Shown piece by piece: positions 1 to 8,947 of a DNA stretch of 64,000 bases. Origin of the DNA: Kribbella pittospori (GTDB lineage: Bacteria; Actinomycetota; Actinomycetes; Propionibacteriales; Kribbellaceae); contig NZ_SJKB01000023.1 of assembly GCF_004331465.1 (NCBI RefSeq), positions 34,305-98,304 on the forward strand, written 5' to 3'. A program made the translations under genes and the position numbers. The stretch's first letter is position 1; every line of letters begins with the position of its first letter. The notes under the pieces were generated by a model that was not told the origin of the DNA, did not search any database, and worked only from the letters and a program-made list of their open reading frames with translations.

Positions 1-172
1 CACAGACCGGGTACGTCGAGCACGCATTCGTGAACCGCGCACCCGCGGACGCCAGCGCGTCGAGGTTCGGCGTCGAGACGTTCGGGTCGCCGTAGATCGC
101 CAACGCGTCACGCCGCAGCTGATCTGCGATGACGACCACCACATTGGTCGCGGCGTCCGGACACTCTTCCAC
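1..172 (-). CDS. Sulfatase, N-terminal part (runs off left edge)
   Basis: The minus strand encodes the start of a type I sulfatase: a short leader, then VVVVIADQLRRDALAIYGD and NVSTPNLDALASAG, ending at TYPVC at the window edge. VIADQ supplies the N-terminal metal-binding Asp of the family, and the last residue visible may be the Cys that matures to formylglycine. It is closely similar to the truncated sulfatase at 7760-8003, whose matching segment continues VCVPFRF. The GTG at 172 was chosen because it keeps the conserved start at a similar distance from the N-terminus; an in-frame GTG at 199 is also possible. Gene length and downstream context cannot be seen. Confidence 0.75.
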   Translation of the reverse strand, partial: MEECPDAATNVVVVIADQLRRDALAIYGDPNVSTPNLDALASAGARFTNACSTYPVC

Positions 173-182
173 GTCGGACCTC

Positions 183-290
183 TCATCCCTCGATGGCACC
201 GGCAATCCCTTCGATGAAACAGCACTGCAGGAACAGAATCTCTCCGATGATCAGGACGACCGATATGACGGCGCCCGCGGGGTGCTGGTC
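183..290 (-). pseudogene. Remnant of sugar ABC permease C-terminus
   Basis: The minus strand reads AGAVISVVLIIGEILFLQ, then CCFIEGIAGAIEG and a stop. The intact permease at 8036-8947 ends AGAVISVLPIIVVFLFLQ, RYFIEGIAGAVKG and a stop, so this is a second, detached copy of its last ~35 codons. It lies just upstream of a sulfatase start, the same arrangement as at 7.8-8.1 kb. Similarity stops near 290, where the aldolase coding sequence begins, so this is a recombination breakpoint rather than a gene. Confidence 0.8.
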
Positions 291-1201
291 GGTCGCGGTA
301 TCGCCGCGGCGATCCGGCTCCACTCCTCGCGCATGACGGTGTCCATGGCTCCGGTCGGGTTGCGCATCAGGTCGGACGAGATGACGCCTTCGTCCCGTAG
401 CATCATCTTCTGCGTCCTGGCGTACAGGTCGTTGCCCTCAGCAAACGCAATCGCGGGCAGGAGCGTGGTGAAGTGCCTGCGCGCGGACGCCGTGTCACCA
501 GTCGCGAACGCACGCCAGATCGCCGTGAACACGTCGATGTACGCCGGCCCGACCATGGTGCCGTCGGCCCCGGCCAAGAGCTCGGTGAGATGCGCGATGC
601 CTCCCCGGCCGCCGTACAGGATCAGCTCGCGATCCAGCTGCTTGCGCAGGGCAACAACTTTCGGCGGGGTCGGCGGAGCCTCCACCTTGATTCCCGCGAT
701 CGCCGGAACCTCGTCGGTGAGCCGGCGGAGAAGATCGACCGGCAGGCGCACGTTACTGGCCGCCGGAGCGTCCTGTACGACGATGGGCGCAGCAGTAGCG
801 GCTTCAAGCGCGCGGAAATGATGAAGGATCGCGTCGGGTGATGGCTCCGGCGAGACCATCGGGGGCATGGCCATGACGGCCGCGCTGCCCAGCGCCATCG
901 CGCGCTCGGCGCGTGCGGCAGCCGCGAGCGAACCGGCGTGGTCCACCGCGGTGATCACGGGCAGCCGGCCGGCGTTGACAGCGACCACCGTCTCCAGTAG
1001 CGATTCGCGCTCCGCCTCCGACAGCTTGAAACCCTCGCCTGCAAGCCCGAACAGCGCCAGGCCCGTCGCACCGAGCCGGATGGCGAACTCGGTCTGATCG
1101 ACAAGCCCTGGAAGGTCCAGGGCCCCGCTGTCCAGGAAAGGCGTCACAAGCATGGCGACAGGACCACGCGGCAGTACTTGATGATCCATTTCATACTCCA
1201 A
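251..1201 (-). CDS. DapA-family aldolase/lyase (DHDPS-like)
   Basis: 316 residues with the (beta/alpha)8 pattern of the dihydrodipicolinate synthase/N-acetylneuraminate lyase family: early VAMLVTPF and GLAGEGFKLSEAER, then AIAGIKVEAP, where Lys172 is the expected Schiff-base lysine. The Tyr usually found near residue 140 is replaced in VVQDAP, which fits relatives acting on 2-keto-3-deoxy sugar acids better than lysine biosynthesis. Together with the adjacent enolase-superfamily dehydratase (1235-2440, same strand, 33 bp upstream) it probably cleaves a 2-keto-3-deoxyaldonate to pyruvate plus an aldehyde; that role is inferred. The last ~15 codons run into permease-remnant DNA, so the native C-terminus has been replaced. 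MDHQV five codons in is an alternative start. A decayed second copy lies at 15979-16240. Confidence 0.8.
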   Translation of the reverse strand: MEYEMDHQVLPRGPVAMLVTPFLDSGALDLPGLVDQTEFAIRLGATGLALFGLAGEGFKLSEAERESLLETVVAVNAGRLPVITAVDHAGSLAAAARAERAMALGSAAVMAMPPMVSPEPSPDAILHHFRALEAATAAPIVVQDAPAASNVRLPVDLLRRLTDEVPAIAGIKVEAPPTPPKVVALRKQLDRELILYGGRGGIAHLTELLAGADGTMVGPAYIDVFTAIWRAFATGDTASARRHFTTLLPAIAFAEGNDLYARTQKMMLRDEGVISSDLMRNPTGAMDTVMREEWSRIAAAIPRPTSTPRAPSYRSS

Positions 1202-1234
1202 GACTGAATGTGTACCGCACCCCGGCGCGGTGGC

Positions 1235-2440
1235 TCACCAGAACCCGGCTCCCCCAGCATCGCCCGGCTTCGTGGGCGTCCAGGGCACGAGCGCCGCTTC
1301 GGGAATCTCGATACCGAACCCGGGAGCATCGGACGGGACGATGTAGCCGTCACGCGGTACCGCCATGCCCGGAATCGGCACGACCTCCTCGAGCGGGACG
1401 CCGACCGGCGAGCTGAGATGGAACTCCCCCAGGTCGCACTCCGGCAGGGCGTACACGAAGTGCTGCCCATAGGGGGTGTTCATGGCACCGTGGGGCATGA
1501 CTTTGACGGATGCCGTCTCGGCCAGCGCGTAGATCTTCAGTGCCTCGGTCAGGCCGCCGCACCATTGCAGGTCAGGCTGGACGATGTCGACACAGCGATG
1601 GTTGATCAGCCGCGCGAACGAATGCCGAGTGTGGTGGTCCTCCCCGGTCGCAAGGGTGAGCCAAGGAACAGCGCGCTTGATCGCGAGCAGACTGTCGATG
1701 TCTTCCGGGCCGACCGGCTCTTCGATCCAGCGAAGGTCGTAGGATCGCACCCGCTCGGCAAGGCGGACGGTGAACTCAACGTCGAACGACATGACCGGGT
1801 TGTACATGAGGTCATAGTCCGGGCCGATCTCCGCACGTGCCGCGGCGATCTTCTGCTCGATGATGTCCAGGCCCTTGCGTCCCTGCCGGTAGTGGACCGG
1901 ATTGGTGATCTTGAAGGATGTGAAGCCCAGTTCGAGGGCCCAGTCCAGATCGTCGCCGGTGACATAGCAGGGAATCCGGTCACGCGCGGGACCGCCGAGC
2001 AGCCGCCACACCGGTTGCTGCAACAGCTTTCCCTTGAGGTCCCAGAGCGCAAGGTCGACCCCGGTCTGGGCAACCGCCGACAGTCCGGCGGTGCCATGGC
2101 GGCGCGACGACTGCCACATCATGTCGTTGAGCTTCTCAGTCGCGAAGCAGTCCTGCCCGAGCATCAGCGGACCAAGGTGGTCGTCGACAAGCGCAGCAAC
2201 CGGACGGCCGAAACTGCATCGTCCGAGGCCCCAGGTTCCGTTCTCGACCGTCACTTTGACCCAGACCGCGTCACCTACGAATCCCGGCGTAGCCCGAGGT
2301 AGTCCGGGCGGAAACTCGTCGTACTTGTTGAGCGGAAGGCCGCGAGGCGCGGTGTGGTTCCAACTGGCCCGGCGGGCCGACGTCGTGGGCCGCCGCTCGG
2401 GCAGATCGACACTGACTGCGGCTACATCGGTGATCTTCAT
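1235..2440 (-). CDS. Enolase-superfamily sugar-acid dehydratase (L-rhamnonate dehydratase-like)
   Basis: 401 residues with the mandelate racemase/muconate lactonizing fold: a capping domain with DLALWDLKGK and PVWRLLGGPARD, then the barrel with MYNPVMSFD, WIEEPVGPEDID, ATGEDHH and VDIVQPDLQWCGGLTEA, and finally MPHGAMNTPYG. These supply the family metal-binding acidic residues and a catalytic His; the VQPDLQW-GG and PHG patterns resemble L-rhamnonate dehydratases. Such enzymes dehydrate an aldonate to a 2-keto-3-deoxyaldonate, the substrate type of the neighbouring aldolase. Substrate specificity cannot be read from sequence alone. It is the upstream member of a probable two-gene transcript with the aldolase. 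Confidence 0.82.
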   Translation of the reverse strand: MKITDVAAVSVDLPERRPTTSARRASWNHTAPRGLPLNKYDEFPPGLPRATPGFVGDAVWVKVTVENGTWGLGRCSFGRPVAALVDDHLGPLMLGQDCFATEKLNDMMWQSSRRHGTAGLSAVAQTGVDLALWDLKGKLLQQPVWRLLGGPARDRIPCYVTGDDLDWALELGFTSFKITNPVHYRQGRKGLDIIEQKIAAARAEIGPDYDLMYNPVMSFDVEFTVRLAERVRSYDLRWIEEPVGPEDIDSLLAIKRAVPWLTLATGEDHHTRHSFARLINHRCVDIVQPDLQWCGGLTEALKIYALAETASVKVMPHGAMNTPYGQHFVYALPECDLGEFHLSSPVGVPLEEVVPIPGMAVPRDGYIVPSDAPGFGIEIPEAALVPWTPTKPGDAGGAGFW

Positions 2441-2592
2441 GGCTCGTTCCTCCGGTTCCTATACCGCGGGGCGATGAGTACACCTGCGTAGCGCTGAGCC
2501 GTGGGTTCGTACATGTTCCCGCCGACTGAGCGGCCCTGAACCGCGACTCGGCAGACTTGATGGTTGGACCTGACACTCCATGAACGTTCCTC

Positions 2593-3993
2593 TCAATCAA
2601 AGGCTCGGGAGGGCCCCTGGGCGTTGAGGATGCCAACAGTTCTGGTATGCATCGGAGAGGTGACGGCACCGTTGAGCAGCGGATCTCGGGTCTCCTGCAT
2701 CCATGACAGCAGCCTGCGGGCCAGGTCCGCCACGATCGCGGCGTGCTCGGGTTGAGCGGCCACATTCGTCAACTCGTACGGGTCGTCACGAAGGTCATAC
2801 AACTCGATCGGCGGATGGTACGCAGTTGCCCCTGCGGTCGGCACCTTCGGGATACAGCGCCGGTTCCACGATCCACTAGGGTCCATGAAGCCGTACGCGG
2901 AGCTGAAGTTCGCGATCAGCTTGTGAGCGCCGGTGCGGACACACCTCCGCGGATCGTAGTAGTCGTGGTAGGTGATCTCGCCGAAGATCTCCTGCCGGCC
3001 GGGATCCGCTGCGCCGTCGAGCAGGCCGAGCAAGCTGCGGCCGTGCAGAGTCGTGTCCCGGGAGTCGAGCAGGTCGAGCAACGTCGGCACGATGTCGACA
3101 TTGGAAACCAGCGCATCCTGGATCCGACCACCGCTCCATCCCCGCTGCGGATACCGGACGATCAGCGCGACTTCGAGGCCTGGGTCGTAGAGCGAACACT
3201 TGGCACGGGGCAGTGCCAGTCCGTGGTCGGTGGTGAACATGACGAGAGTGTTGTCCGCTACGCCGAGGCGCTCCAGATGCTCGAGAACCCGGCCCGCTGC
3301 GATGTCCATGTGCCGCACGGCACCCTGGAGTTCAGCGAGCTCGGCGCGCGAGGAAGGCGTATCGCGGAGGTAGGCCGGTATGGTGACGCCGTTCGCGTCG
3401 TCGGGCTCGAGGTGGTTGCCGATGAAGCCCATGGTTCCGTCCGGGTCGCGACTTCCCGGGATGCGATGTGGCTCGAGGAAACCGACCTGAAGATAGAAGG
3501 GCCGCGCGCCACTGGCGAGCAGGTCGAGCTGACCTACGGCCCGATCGGCCACCGGTGCCGCCAGGACCTCTGAAGTGTCGACATGATCGAACCCCAGGCG
3601 GGTGGCCAGCGCGCTGTCAGGCTGCGCTAGGGACTCGTGATGGACCCCCACCATCGCGGTGCTGTAGCCACGCCCCTGCAAGCGGCTGCCCAGGTGCTCT
3701 TCGTCAGCCTGCAGGTTCCACGCGAAGCTGCCGTGGGTGAGTCCCAGAACGCCGTTGGCATGTGGCCATCGGCCTGTGAAGAGAGCCGCTCTTGATGGGC
3801 TGCACTGCGGGGCAGCAGCGAATGCCTGGCTGAACCGGACACCGTCAGCAGCGAACGCGTCGAGGTGAGGTGTCCGGACTGTCGGGTAGCCGTAGCTGCC
3901 CAGGAACCGACCCAGGTCATGGCAGTGCATCACGACGATATTCGGTCTCAGCTCATTCAATCCACTGCTCCACTGTGCCGGGTAGCGATCCAT
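2593..3993 (-). CDS. Sulfatase (type I, N-sulfoglucosamine sulfohydrolase-like)
   Basis: 466 residues. PNIVVMHCHDLGRFLGSYG at the N-terminus is followed by TPHLDAFAADGVRFSQAF and QCSPSRAALFTGR; Cys64 sits in the CxPSR signature that is oxidised to formylglycine. FTTDHG further on is a second metal-binding segment. The motif order and the HDLGR variant of the usual DD resemble heparan N-sulfatase-type enzymes more than arylsulfatases. There is no signal peptide, so it probably acts in the cytoplasm on imported sulfated sugars. A separate maturase gene is not seen in the window. The start is uncertain by about a dozen codons because conserved sequence begins at ELRPNIV. Confidence 0.85.
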   Translation of the reverse strand: MDRYPAQWSSGLNELRPNIVVMHCHDLGRFLGSYGYPTVRTPHLDAFAADGVRFSQAFAAAPQCSPSRAALFTGRWPHANGVLGLTHGSFAWNLQADEEHLGSRLQGRGYSTAMVGVHHESLAQPDSALATRLGFDHVDTSEVLAAPVADRAVGQLDLLASGARPFYLQVGFLEPHRIPGSRDPDGTMGFIGNHLEPDDANGVTIPAYLRDTPSSRAELAELQGAVRHMDIAAGRVLEHLERLGVADNTLVMFTTDHGLALPRAKCSLYDPGLEVALIVRYPQRGWSGGRIQDALVSNVDIVPTLLDLLDSRDTTLHGRSLLGLLDGAADPGRQEIFGEITYHDYYDPRRCVRTGAHKLIANFSSAYGFMDPSGSWNRRCIPKVPTAGATAYHPPIELYDLRDDPYELTNVAAQPEHAAIVADLARRLLSWMQETRDPLLNGAVTSPMHTRTVGILNAQGPSRAFD

Positions 3994-4727
3994 CGACTAG
4001 TTCGCAGGTGATGCGGCCTGAACTCGAAGCCAATCGCCGCTCCCAGGGATGGTTCACATTTGAGAAGTGCGGTCTACGTACCAGAATAGGTGCACGATGT
4101 CGCATCAAGTGCGATTTGTCAAGTGACGGGATCATGCTCTGCATCGCAGGCACCGTGGGACTCCGCAGTCCTTAGCCTTCTTGCCTGAAGGAAACTTCCT
4201 CCATAGAAACCGCGATCGCCTGCGTATCGCCCCGGCGACGCGATCATCGGCACCGACGGTCGATCCACCGTCTGACAGTCCAGCTCGATCACGCCAGTCG
4301 CGCCGTCGCAGGGGAAGTCGCAGCAGGTAAGCCAACAGCATCGGCAGATGTTCGCCGGGGCCCTAGCCTGTCGAACGGCCGCCGAATGCCACGACAACCC
4401 AAACTCGGTCTCGACATCGCGACTGCATCCTGATCGATCTTGGACAGGAAGCCGACAGGCGAGTGGCGAATGCCCGCACACATTGACCGAAACCCAAGAC
4501 TGGGGTCTGCACTGTTACCCAGCAACCGCCTGCTTCAACCGCGTCCTCGGCGGCGGGATTCGTCGCTGCGCCTCGACGACGGTCTCAGCTGTCACCCTCG
4601 AGGGCACCTGATCTGAAAGGAACCGAGGGCCCCCGTCGGCGATCGCAGGCCAGATCACCCCCATCGCCCGGGTTTCGATCATGCGAACACGATAGAGCTC
4701 GAATGAAGAACCTGATTCTTCATGCGA

Positions 4728-4740
4728 GAACTGACGCCTT
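4728..4740 (+). promoter_or_regulatory. Partial candidate operator motif
   Basis: GAACTGACGCCTT matches the left half of the recurrent motif GAACTGACGTCTTCATATTG. It lies about 100 bp upstream of the better site at 4841-4859, which could make a paired arrangement. A nearby self-complementary stretch (GAAGAACCTGATTCTTC) overlaps the region. The match is weak alone and rests on the stronger copies elsewhere. Confidence 0.3.
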
Positions 4741-4840
4741 GCGCCCGCAGTGCGTCAAGTGGCTGTCATGCCGTCGACGTCGCACATCAGAGTCCAGCCC
4801 CTTGACAAAGCTTGGGGATACCATCCAGCGTTGGATGCTC

Positions 4841-4859
4841 AAGATGAAGACGTCAGTTC
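4841..4859 (-). promoter_or_regulatory. Candidate IclR-type operator upstream of the beta-helix gene
   Basis: On the minus strand this reads GAACTGACGTCTTCATCTT, almost the full recurrent motif found also at 10033, 14100 and 22073. It lies 160 bp upstream of the beta-helix start. The recurrence ahead of genes of one catabolic locus suggests a common regulator; the IclR protein at 12292-13077 is the only such regulator inside the transporter/enzyme part of the locus. Confidence 0.55.
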
Positions 4860-5018
4860 TCCATCATGAACTCTGTCCGGCGGCCCAACTCGCCTCGAGC
4901 GTTCATGCGTTGCCTATCACCGGCTGTGGGTCCCGCTGGGCCGACCCAACATGTCGCATGTGATGTCCAACGAGGAGAACTCGGGCCACAGTCCTCAACG
5001 GAGAGAAGGAAGAAGTTC

Positions 5019-6578
5019 ATGACTGCACATCCACGCAACGATCACACCGCCCGTGCGATGATCGGTCGACGCAGATTCCTCTACTACAGCGGCGTGACGA
5101 TGGGGCTCGCCGGTGGGGCGCTAGCCGCGCCCGCAGTTCCCGCTGCCGCTGGACAGATGCGAGGGCCGCTACGGGGCCCTGGATCTTCGAGCAAGGGCAC
5201 GTACCTCATACCCGAGGACTTCGGCGCCGACGTCACCGCAGCCGACAACAGCGACGCCCTTCAAGCCGCCCTGGACGCCTCGGCAGCCACCGGCGAGCAA
5301 CTGATCATGAACAACGACTACTTCACCACGAAGCCGTTGTACCTCCCTAGCCACGTGCGTTGGTCGGGGACCGGAAGGGTCACCAACACTGCACCCGACC
5401 TCGTGTTTGGAATCACGGTACTGCCGGGAAATTACCATCCCGCGTACTGGGACCAACTTACGTACTTCACCGGAGGTGCCGTCGTAGAAGGCGCATACCA
5501 TATGACGTTGGACGTACCCGCCGAGACCAGCAACTTTGCCGTCGGCGACATCGTCTTCAACCGATCCGATGCGCATACCACGCTTCTCCGCCCCGACAAC
5601 AATCCCCCCAACGATGTTATAATCTTCCCCCACTATGGCAGCTTCAATCGGATCGTCGCAATCAACACGACCAGCGGGCGCATCGATTTCGAGTTTCCCT
5701 GGCTACGGGCGGTGGACGTGTCGATGATCGCCCATGCGGACAACTCGATCATTGACTTCCATGGGCTCCGAACCCTCTACTGCGCCTACGACGCGCAGGT
5801 GGACGGGATCCGACTCGAATCCGTGAACGCGTCGGCGATCGCCCGAGGATCGACCCTGGGATCGACGATCCATTGGGGCGAGCTTCGTGGACAGAATGGA
5901 CTCTTCACAAACAGTGTTTGCTTCAGCGACGTTTCGGTCGATTCTATCATTGTCGATCGCAAGATCATTGACATAGCGGGCAACAGCGTCGGATCACAGT
6001 TCCACATCAATCAGGCGACGTACACGAAAACTGCGCGCTCGGTTCGCATCTCTCTAATTGCACTCAACGAGAGCATGCACGATCTGACGATCGACATCGG
6101 CACCATTAACGCCGATGGATACGACTTCGACACTTTTGCTGTGCGCATGTCCAGAGTCTCGGGAATCGATGTCACTATAGACGCACTTAACTGCGCCGGG
6201 TTGACCGGCTCGGTCGTATCTTTTATTAATGCACTCGATGACGGACCAGGCGATACTCAGTTCGTGACCCGTGACAACACCGTCACCATCACTTCCTTCA
6301 CCGGAGGGTCCTCGCTACAATCATTCGCCCGCTACGACGATCCAGGCGGACACCTGATCCGATGCAATCTCAACGGAAACTTCGTCGCGACTCCGCTAGC
6401 CAACGCCATCGGATGCGATGGAACCGGCCACACCATCCGCGGTACCTACTCTGCCGGCGACCTCGAGCTCGGTGACGCAACAGACCTCGACATCGACGTC
6501 GACCTCGGTGGGAACGTGATCGGCTGTCCGGACCCGGACAGCACCGTGATCGTCAACGGCAATCCGGTGACTTGCTGA
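5019..6578 (+). CDS. Tat-exported right-handed beta-helix protein (polysaccharide lyase/hydrolase-like)
   Basis: 519 residues. A twin-arginine leader (GRRRFLYYSGVTMGLAGG, ending near AAPAVPAAAG) is followed by YLIPEDFGADVTAADNSDAL, the usual opening of pectate-lyase-superfamily beta-helix proteins, then long runs of short polar/hydrophobic repeats typical of the parallel beta-helix. The C-terminus has spaced cysteines and the pattern HTIRGTYSAGDLELG before a terminal Cys. It probably binds or cleaves an extracellular polysaccharide; which one is unknown. The ATG at 5019 follows a clear ribosome-binding site and fits the Tat leader better than the upstream in-frame ATG at 4866. A homologous C-terminal fragment survives at 17158-17540. 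Confidence 0.75.
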   Translation: MTAHPRNDHTARAMIGRRRFLYYSGVTMGLAGGALAAPAVPAAAGQMRGPLRGPGSSSKGTYLIPEDFGADVTAADNSDALQAALDASAATGEQLIMNNDYFTTKPLYLPSHVRWSGTGRVTNTAPDLVFGITVLPGNYHPAYWDQLTYFTGGAVVEGAYHMTLDVPAETSNFAVGDIVFNRSDAHTTLLRPDNNPPNDVIIFPHYGSFNRIVAINTTSGRIDFEFPWLRAVDVSMIAHADNSIIDFHGLRTLYCAYDAQVDGIRLESVNASAIARGSTLGSTIHWGELRGQNGLFTNSVCFSDVSVDSIIVDRKIIDIAGNSVGSQFHINQATYTKTARSVRISLIALNESMHDLTIDIGTINADGYDFDTFAVRMSRVSGIDVTIDALNCAGLTGSVVSFINALDDGPGDTQFVTRDNTVTITSFTGGSSLQSFARYDDPGGHLIRCNLNGNFVATPLANAIGCDGTGHTIRGTYSAGDLELGDATDLDIDVDLGGNVIGCPDPDSTVIVNGNPVTC

Positions 6579-6906
6579 CGATGGCAAGTCGTCGCACAGA
6601 GCTTTACGCGACTCAGATAAGTCCGGCAATCGAACAGATCCCGTGCATATTGGGTCCCAAAGCCGTACGAGACCCTGTCTCGACGTTGTAAGCTTGCCAA
6701 CGGTGGTGGTAGCTGCAGTTGGGTTGCCTGCTCGATACGGCGTTGATCGACATCGTTGCGAGATGAACGATCAAATCGTAATCGTGACGCGATCACGGCT
6801 TCGGCAACGTCGCGTTTCATCTGGTCAGCAGCAGGTTGACGGGCCCGTTTGGTCTCTGACGCGATGTCGGAGGGCGGCTATGTTGCCCCAGCCGGTCAGG
6901 CGCAGG

Positions 6907-7552
6907 TGGCTAACCGAACGCCCACAGGCTTGGCGGGACGGGGTCGAGGTCGTCGCGATGGACGGGTTCACCGGGTTCAAGACCGCCACCACCGAGGAAC
7001 TGCCCGACGCCGTGACGGTGATGGACCCCTTCCACGTCGTGCGCCTGGCCGGCGACGCGCTCGATGAGTGCCGCAGGACACCGGCGGGCAGCAAGGCAGA
7101 CCTGCTCTACAACGCTCGACGGACCCTGCACACCGGTGCCGGGCCTGCTCACCGGCAACCAGGCCCGGCGACTGGCCGATCTCGCGACCGATGACCACGT
7201 CGAGGTCGCGGCCACCTGGGGCATCTACCATCGCATGATCGCCGCCTACCGCGAACCCGACCGGACCAAGGGCCGGGAACTGATGCAGCAACTGATCACC
7301 TCGGTCAGCCACGCCGTTCCCGCCGCGCTCACCGAGATCACCACACTCGGACGGCCCCTGACCAAGCGTGCCGCCGACGTACTCGCCTACTTCGACCGCC
7401 CCGGCACATCCAACGGACCCACCGAAGCCATCAACGGCCGACTCGAACACCTCCGCGGGTCCGCGCTGGGGTTCCGCAACCTCACCAACTACATCGCCAG
7501 ATGCCTACTCGAAACCGGCGGCTTCAGACCACAACTACACCCTCGATTGTGA
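6907..7552 (+). pseudogene. ISL3-family transposase, C-terminal remnant
   Basis: Reading starts within homology at WLTERPQAWRDGVEVVAMD, then GFTGFKTATTEELPDAVTV and MDPFHVVRLAGDALDECR; a frameshift near 7130-7140 moves to a second frame with LLTGNQARRLADLATDD and YFDRPGTSNGPTEAINGR, ending LHPRL-stop. These are the ISL3 DDE core and C-terminus. The N-terminal ~200 residues (zinc ribbon, HTH) are missing, so it is not active. It lies just downstream of the beta-helix gene and abuts an ISAs1-type remnant. Confidence 0.8.
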
Positions 7553-7557
7553 AGAGC
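7531..7557. repeat. Probable right terminal sequence of the ISL3 element
   Basis: The stretch overlapping the transposase stop, read on the minus strand, begins GGCTCTTCACAATCGAGG, resembling terminal inverted repeats of actinobacterial ISL3 elements. No matching left end was found between 6580 and 6907, in line with loss of the left part of the element. Confidence 0.5.
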
Positions 7558-7559
7558 CG

Positions 7560-7725
7560 GTTTCGTTGCTCTTGGAGGCTACGGCGACCTGTCCCAGCCC
7601 GGCCCCGACGGTGTGGTCCAGAGCCGCGACTAGGTGCGGCGCGACCGCCGCGTCGTCGTGCCCCGCGAACAGTCTTACCGTCGATCGCGATCACCCGGCC
7701 GCCGCCAGTCCACGGCCCCAATCCG
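7560..7725 (-). pseudogene. ISAs1-family transposase fragment
   Basis: On the minus strand a fragment begins RVIAIDGKTVRGARRRGG and, after a one-base frame change, continues PHLVAALDHTVGAGLGQ and VAVASKSNE. This is the start of the catalytic region of ISAs1/H-repeat-associated transposases (usually VIAVDGKxxRGAR). It is cut by the ISL3 right end on one side and joined to sulfatase DNA on the other, so one element seems to have landed inside another. Confidence 0.65.
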
Positions 7726-7759
7726 GGCCCACATGAACGGCCTCCAGAAGCCCGGCCCA

Positions 7760-8003
7760 AGGTTGCCGGTATCGCCCGCGTGTGGGCGTACTGGCCGGTG
7801 ATGAGACTGAAGCGGAACGGAACACACACCGGATAGGTTGAGCTCGCCGCGGCGAACGTCGTACCCTCCGCTGCCAGAGCGTCGATGTGCGGTGTGGACA
7901 CGTTCGGATCGCCGTAGGCGCCCAGTGCCTGCCGCCGTAACTGGTCGGCGATCACGAGAACGACGTTGACCGGCCCATCGAGCTGAGGTTGATGCTCCAC
8001 CAC
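7760..8003 (-). pseudogene. Truncated sulfatase (N-terminal ~80 codons)
   Basis: Starts at the ATG at 8003 and reads VNVVLVIADQLRRQALGAYG, STPHIDALAAEGTTFAAAS and VCVPFRFSLITGQYAHTR, including the metal-binding Asp and the CxPxR formylglycine signature. Sulfatase homology ends near 7760 and the frame then runs into ISAs1 and ISL3 sequence. It is the truncated sister of the gene at the left edge. It lies 32 bp downstream of the permease gene on the same strand, so an intact sulfatase was probably once part of the transporter operon. Confidence 0.75.
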
Positions 8004-8035
8004 TTAAGCCTCCCGGAGAGTGCGTACGGGTGCGG

Positions 8036-8947
8036 TCATCCCTTGACCGCACCGGCGATGCCTTCGATGAAATAGCGCTGCAGGAAAAGGAAGACGACGA
8101 TGATCGGCAGCACCGAGATGACCGCGCCGGCGGCCAAGCCGGTCCAGTCGATGCCGTACTCGCCGAAGAACGAGTACATGCCCACCCCGGTGGTCCGCAG
8201 GTCCGGGGCCCCGAGGGTGAACACCAGCGGGATCAGGAACGCCTGCCAGGCCTGGATGAAGGAGAAGACGAACACGGTCGCCGACACCGGCTTGGCAATC
8301 GGCAGCATGATCCGCAGATAGACGCGCCAGTACCCGGCGCCGTCGACCAGGGCAGCCTCTTCGAGTTCGTTCGGAACCTTCGCGAAGTAGCCCATGAACA
8401 ACAAGATCCCGACGACGTGCGAGGGTCCGGCCTCGGCGAGGATGACACCGAAGAGAGTGTTGTTCAGCCCGATCGCGTTGATCAGTACGAAGATCGGCAG
8501 GATGGTGTAGCCCTTGGGCAGGAACATGGTCACGACGAGGACGCCGACGATGAGTTTCTTGCCCGGCATGTTGCCGCGGCCCAGCGCGTATCCGGCCAGC
8601 GACGAGACACCCAGGATGAGCAGGGCAACCCCGATCGACACGACGACCGAGTTGATCGTGTAGCGGCCGAAGCTGGCCGACGTCCACGCCCGTGCGAAGT
8701 TGTCGAAGGTCGGCTCGCTGGGCAGCAGGCCCAGACTGTTGGTGAACAGTTCGCCGGTGCCTTTGAACGCCGTCGACACCATCCAGATGAACGGGTAGAT
8801 CCAGGCGAGGCAGATCACGATCAGGATCACGTGGGTGCGAACCTGCCGGATGATTCGGAGTCGGCGCCAGGCCACGCTGTTTCCGCCGTCGTTGCGTGGC
8901 CCGGACTGTTCGCTGCGTTCGGTCTTCTCTGCGTAAGTGAGCGTCAT
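8036..8947 (-). CDS. Carbohydrate ABC transporter permease (MalG/CUT1 type)
   Basis: 303 residues with about six membrane segments, from THVILIVICLAWIYPFIW to the C-terminal FIEGIAGAVKG typical of CUT1 second permeases. The cytoplasmic EAA loop, contacting the ATPase, reads EEAALVDGAGYWRVYLRIML. The ATG at 8947 overlaps the stop of the upstream permease by 4 bp (ATGA), showing translational coupling. With the partner permease and the lipoprotein at 14275 it should import an oligosaccharide or sugar. No ATPase gene is in the window; CUT1 systems often share a MsiK-like ATPase encoded elsewhere. Confidence 0.92.
   Translation of the reverse strand: MTLTYAEKTERSEQSGPRNDGGNSVAWRRLRIIRQVRTHVILIVICLAWIYPFIWMVSTAFKGTGELFTNSLGLLPSEPTFDNFARAWTSASFGRYTINSVVVSIGVALLILGVSSLAGYALGRGNMPGKKLIVGVLVVTMFLPKGYTILPIFVLINAIGLNNTLFGVILAEAGPSHVVGILLFMGYFAKVPNELEEAALVDGAGYWRVYLRIMLPIAKPVSATVFVFSFIQAWQAFLIPLVFTLGAPDLRTTGVGMYSFFGEYGIDWTGLAAGAVISVLPIIVVFLFLQRYFIEGIAGAVKG

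Larger units (their letters stand above)
3994..5018. other. Intergenic region upstream of sulfatase and beta-helix genes
   Basis: About 1 kb between two divergent genes. Short open frames occur on both strands but none has a recognisable domain, ribosome-binding site or conserved motif. The right third (4700-4871) is AT-richer and contains two copies of the candidate operator motif, annotated separately, so the beta-helix promoter probably lies there. A good Shine-Dalgarno stretch (GGAGAGAAGGAAG) lies just upstream of the ATG at 5019. Confidence 0.5.

Noticed and set aside
1208..2302. 364-codon plus-strand open frame opposite the dehydratase
   Set aside because: The minus strand encodes all enolase-superfamily motifs; the plus frame has none.
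4119..4525. Minus-strand open frames as a transposase N-terminus
   Set aside because: A short stretch (FGLSWHSAAV) recalls transposase HTH segments, but there is no continuous homology, so it was left as intergenic.
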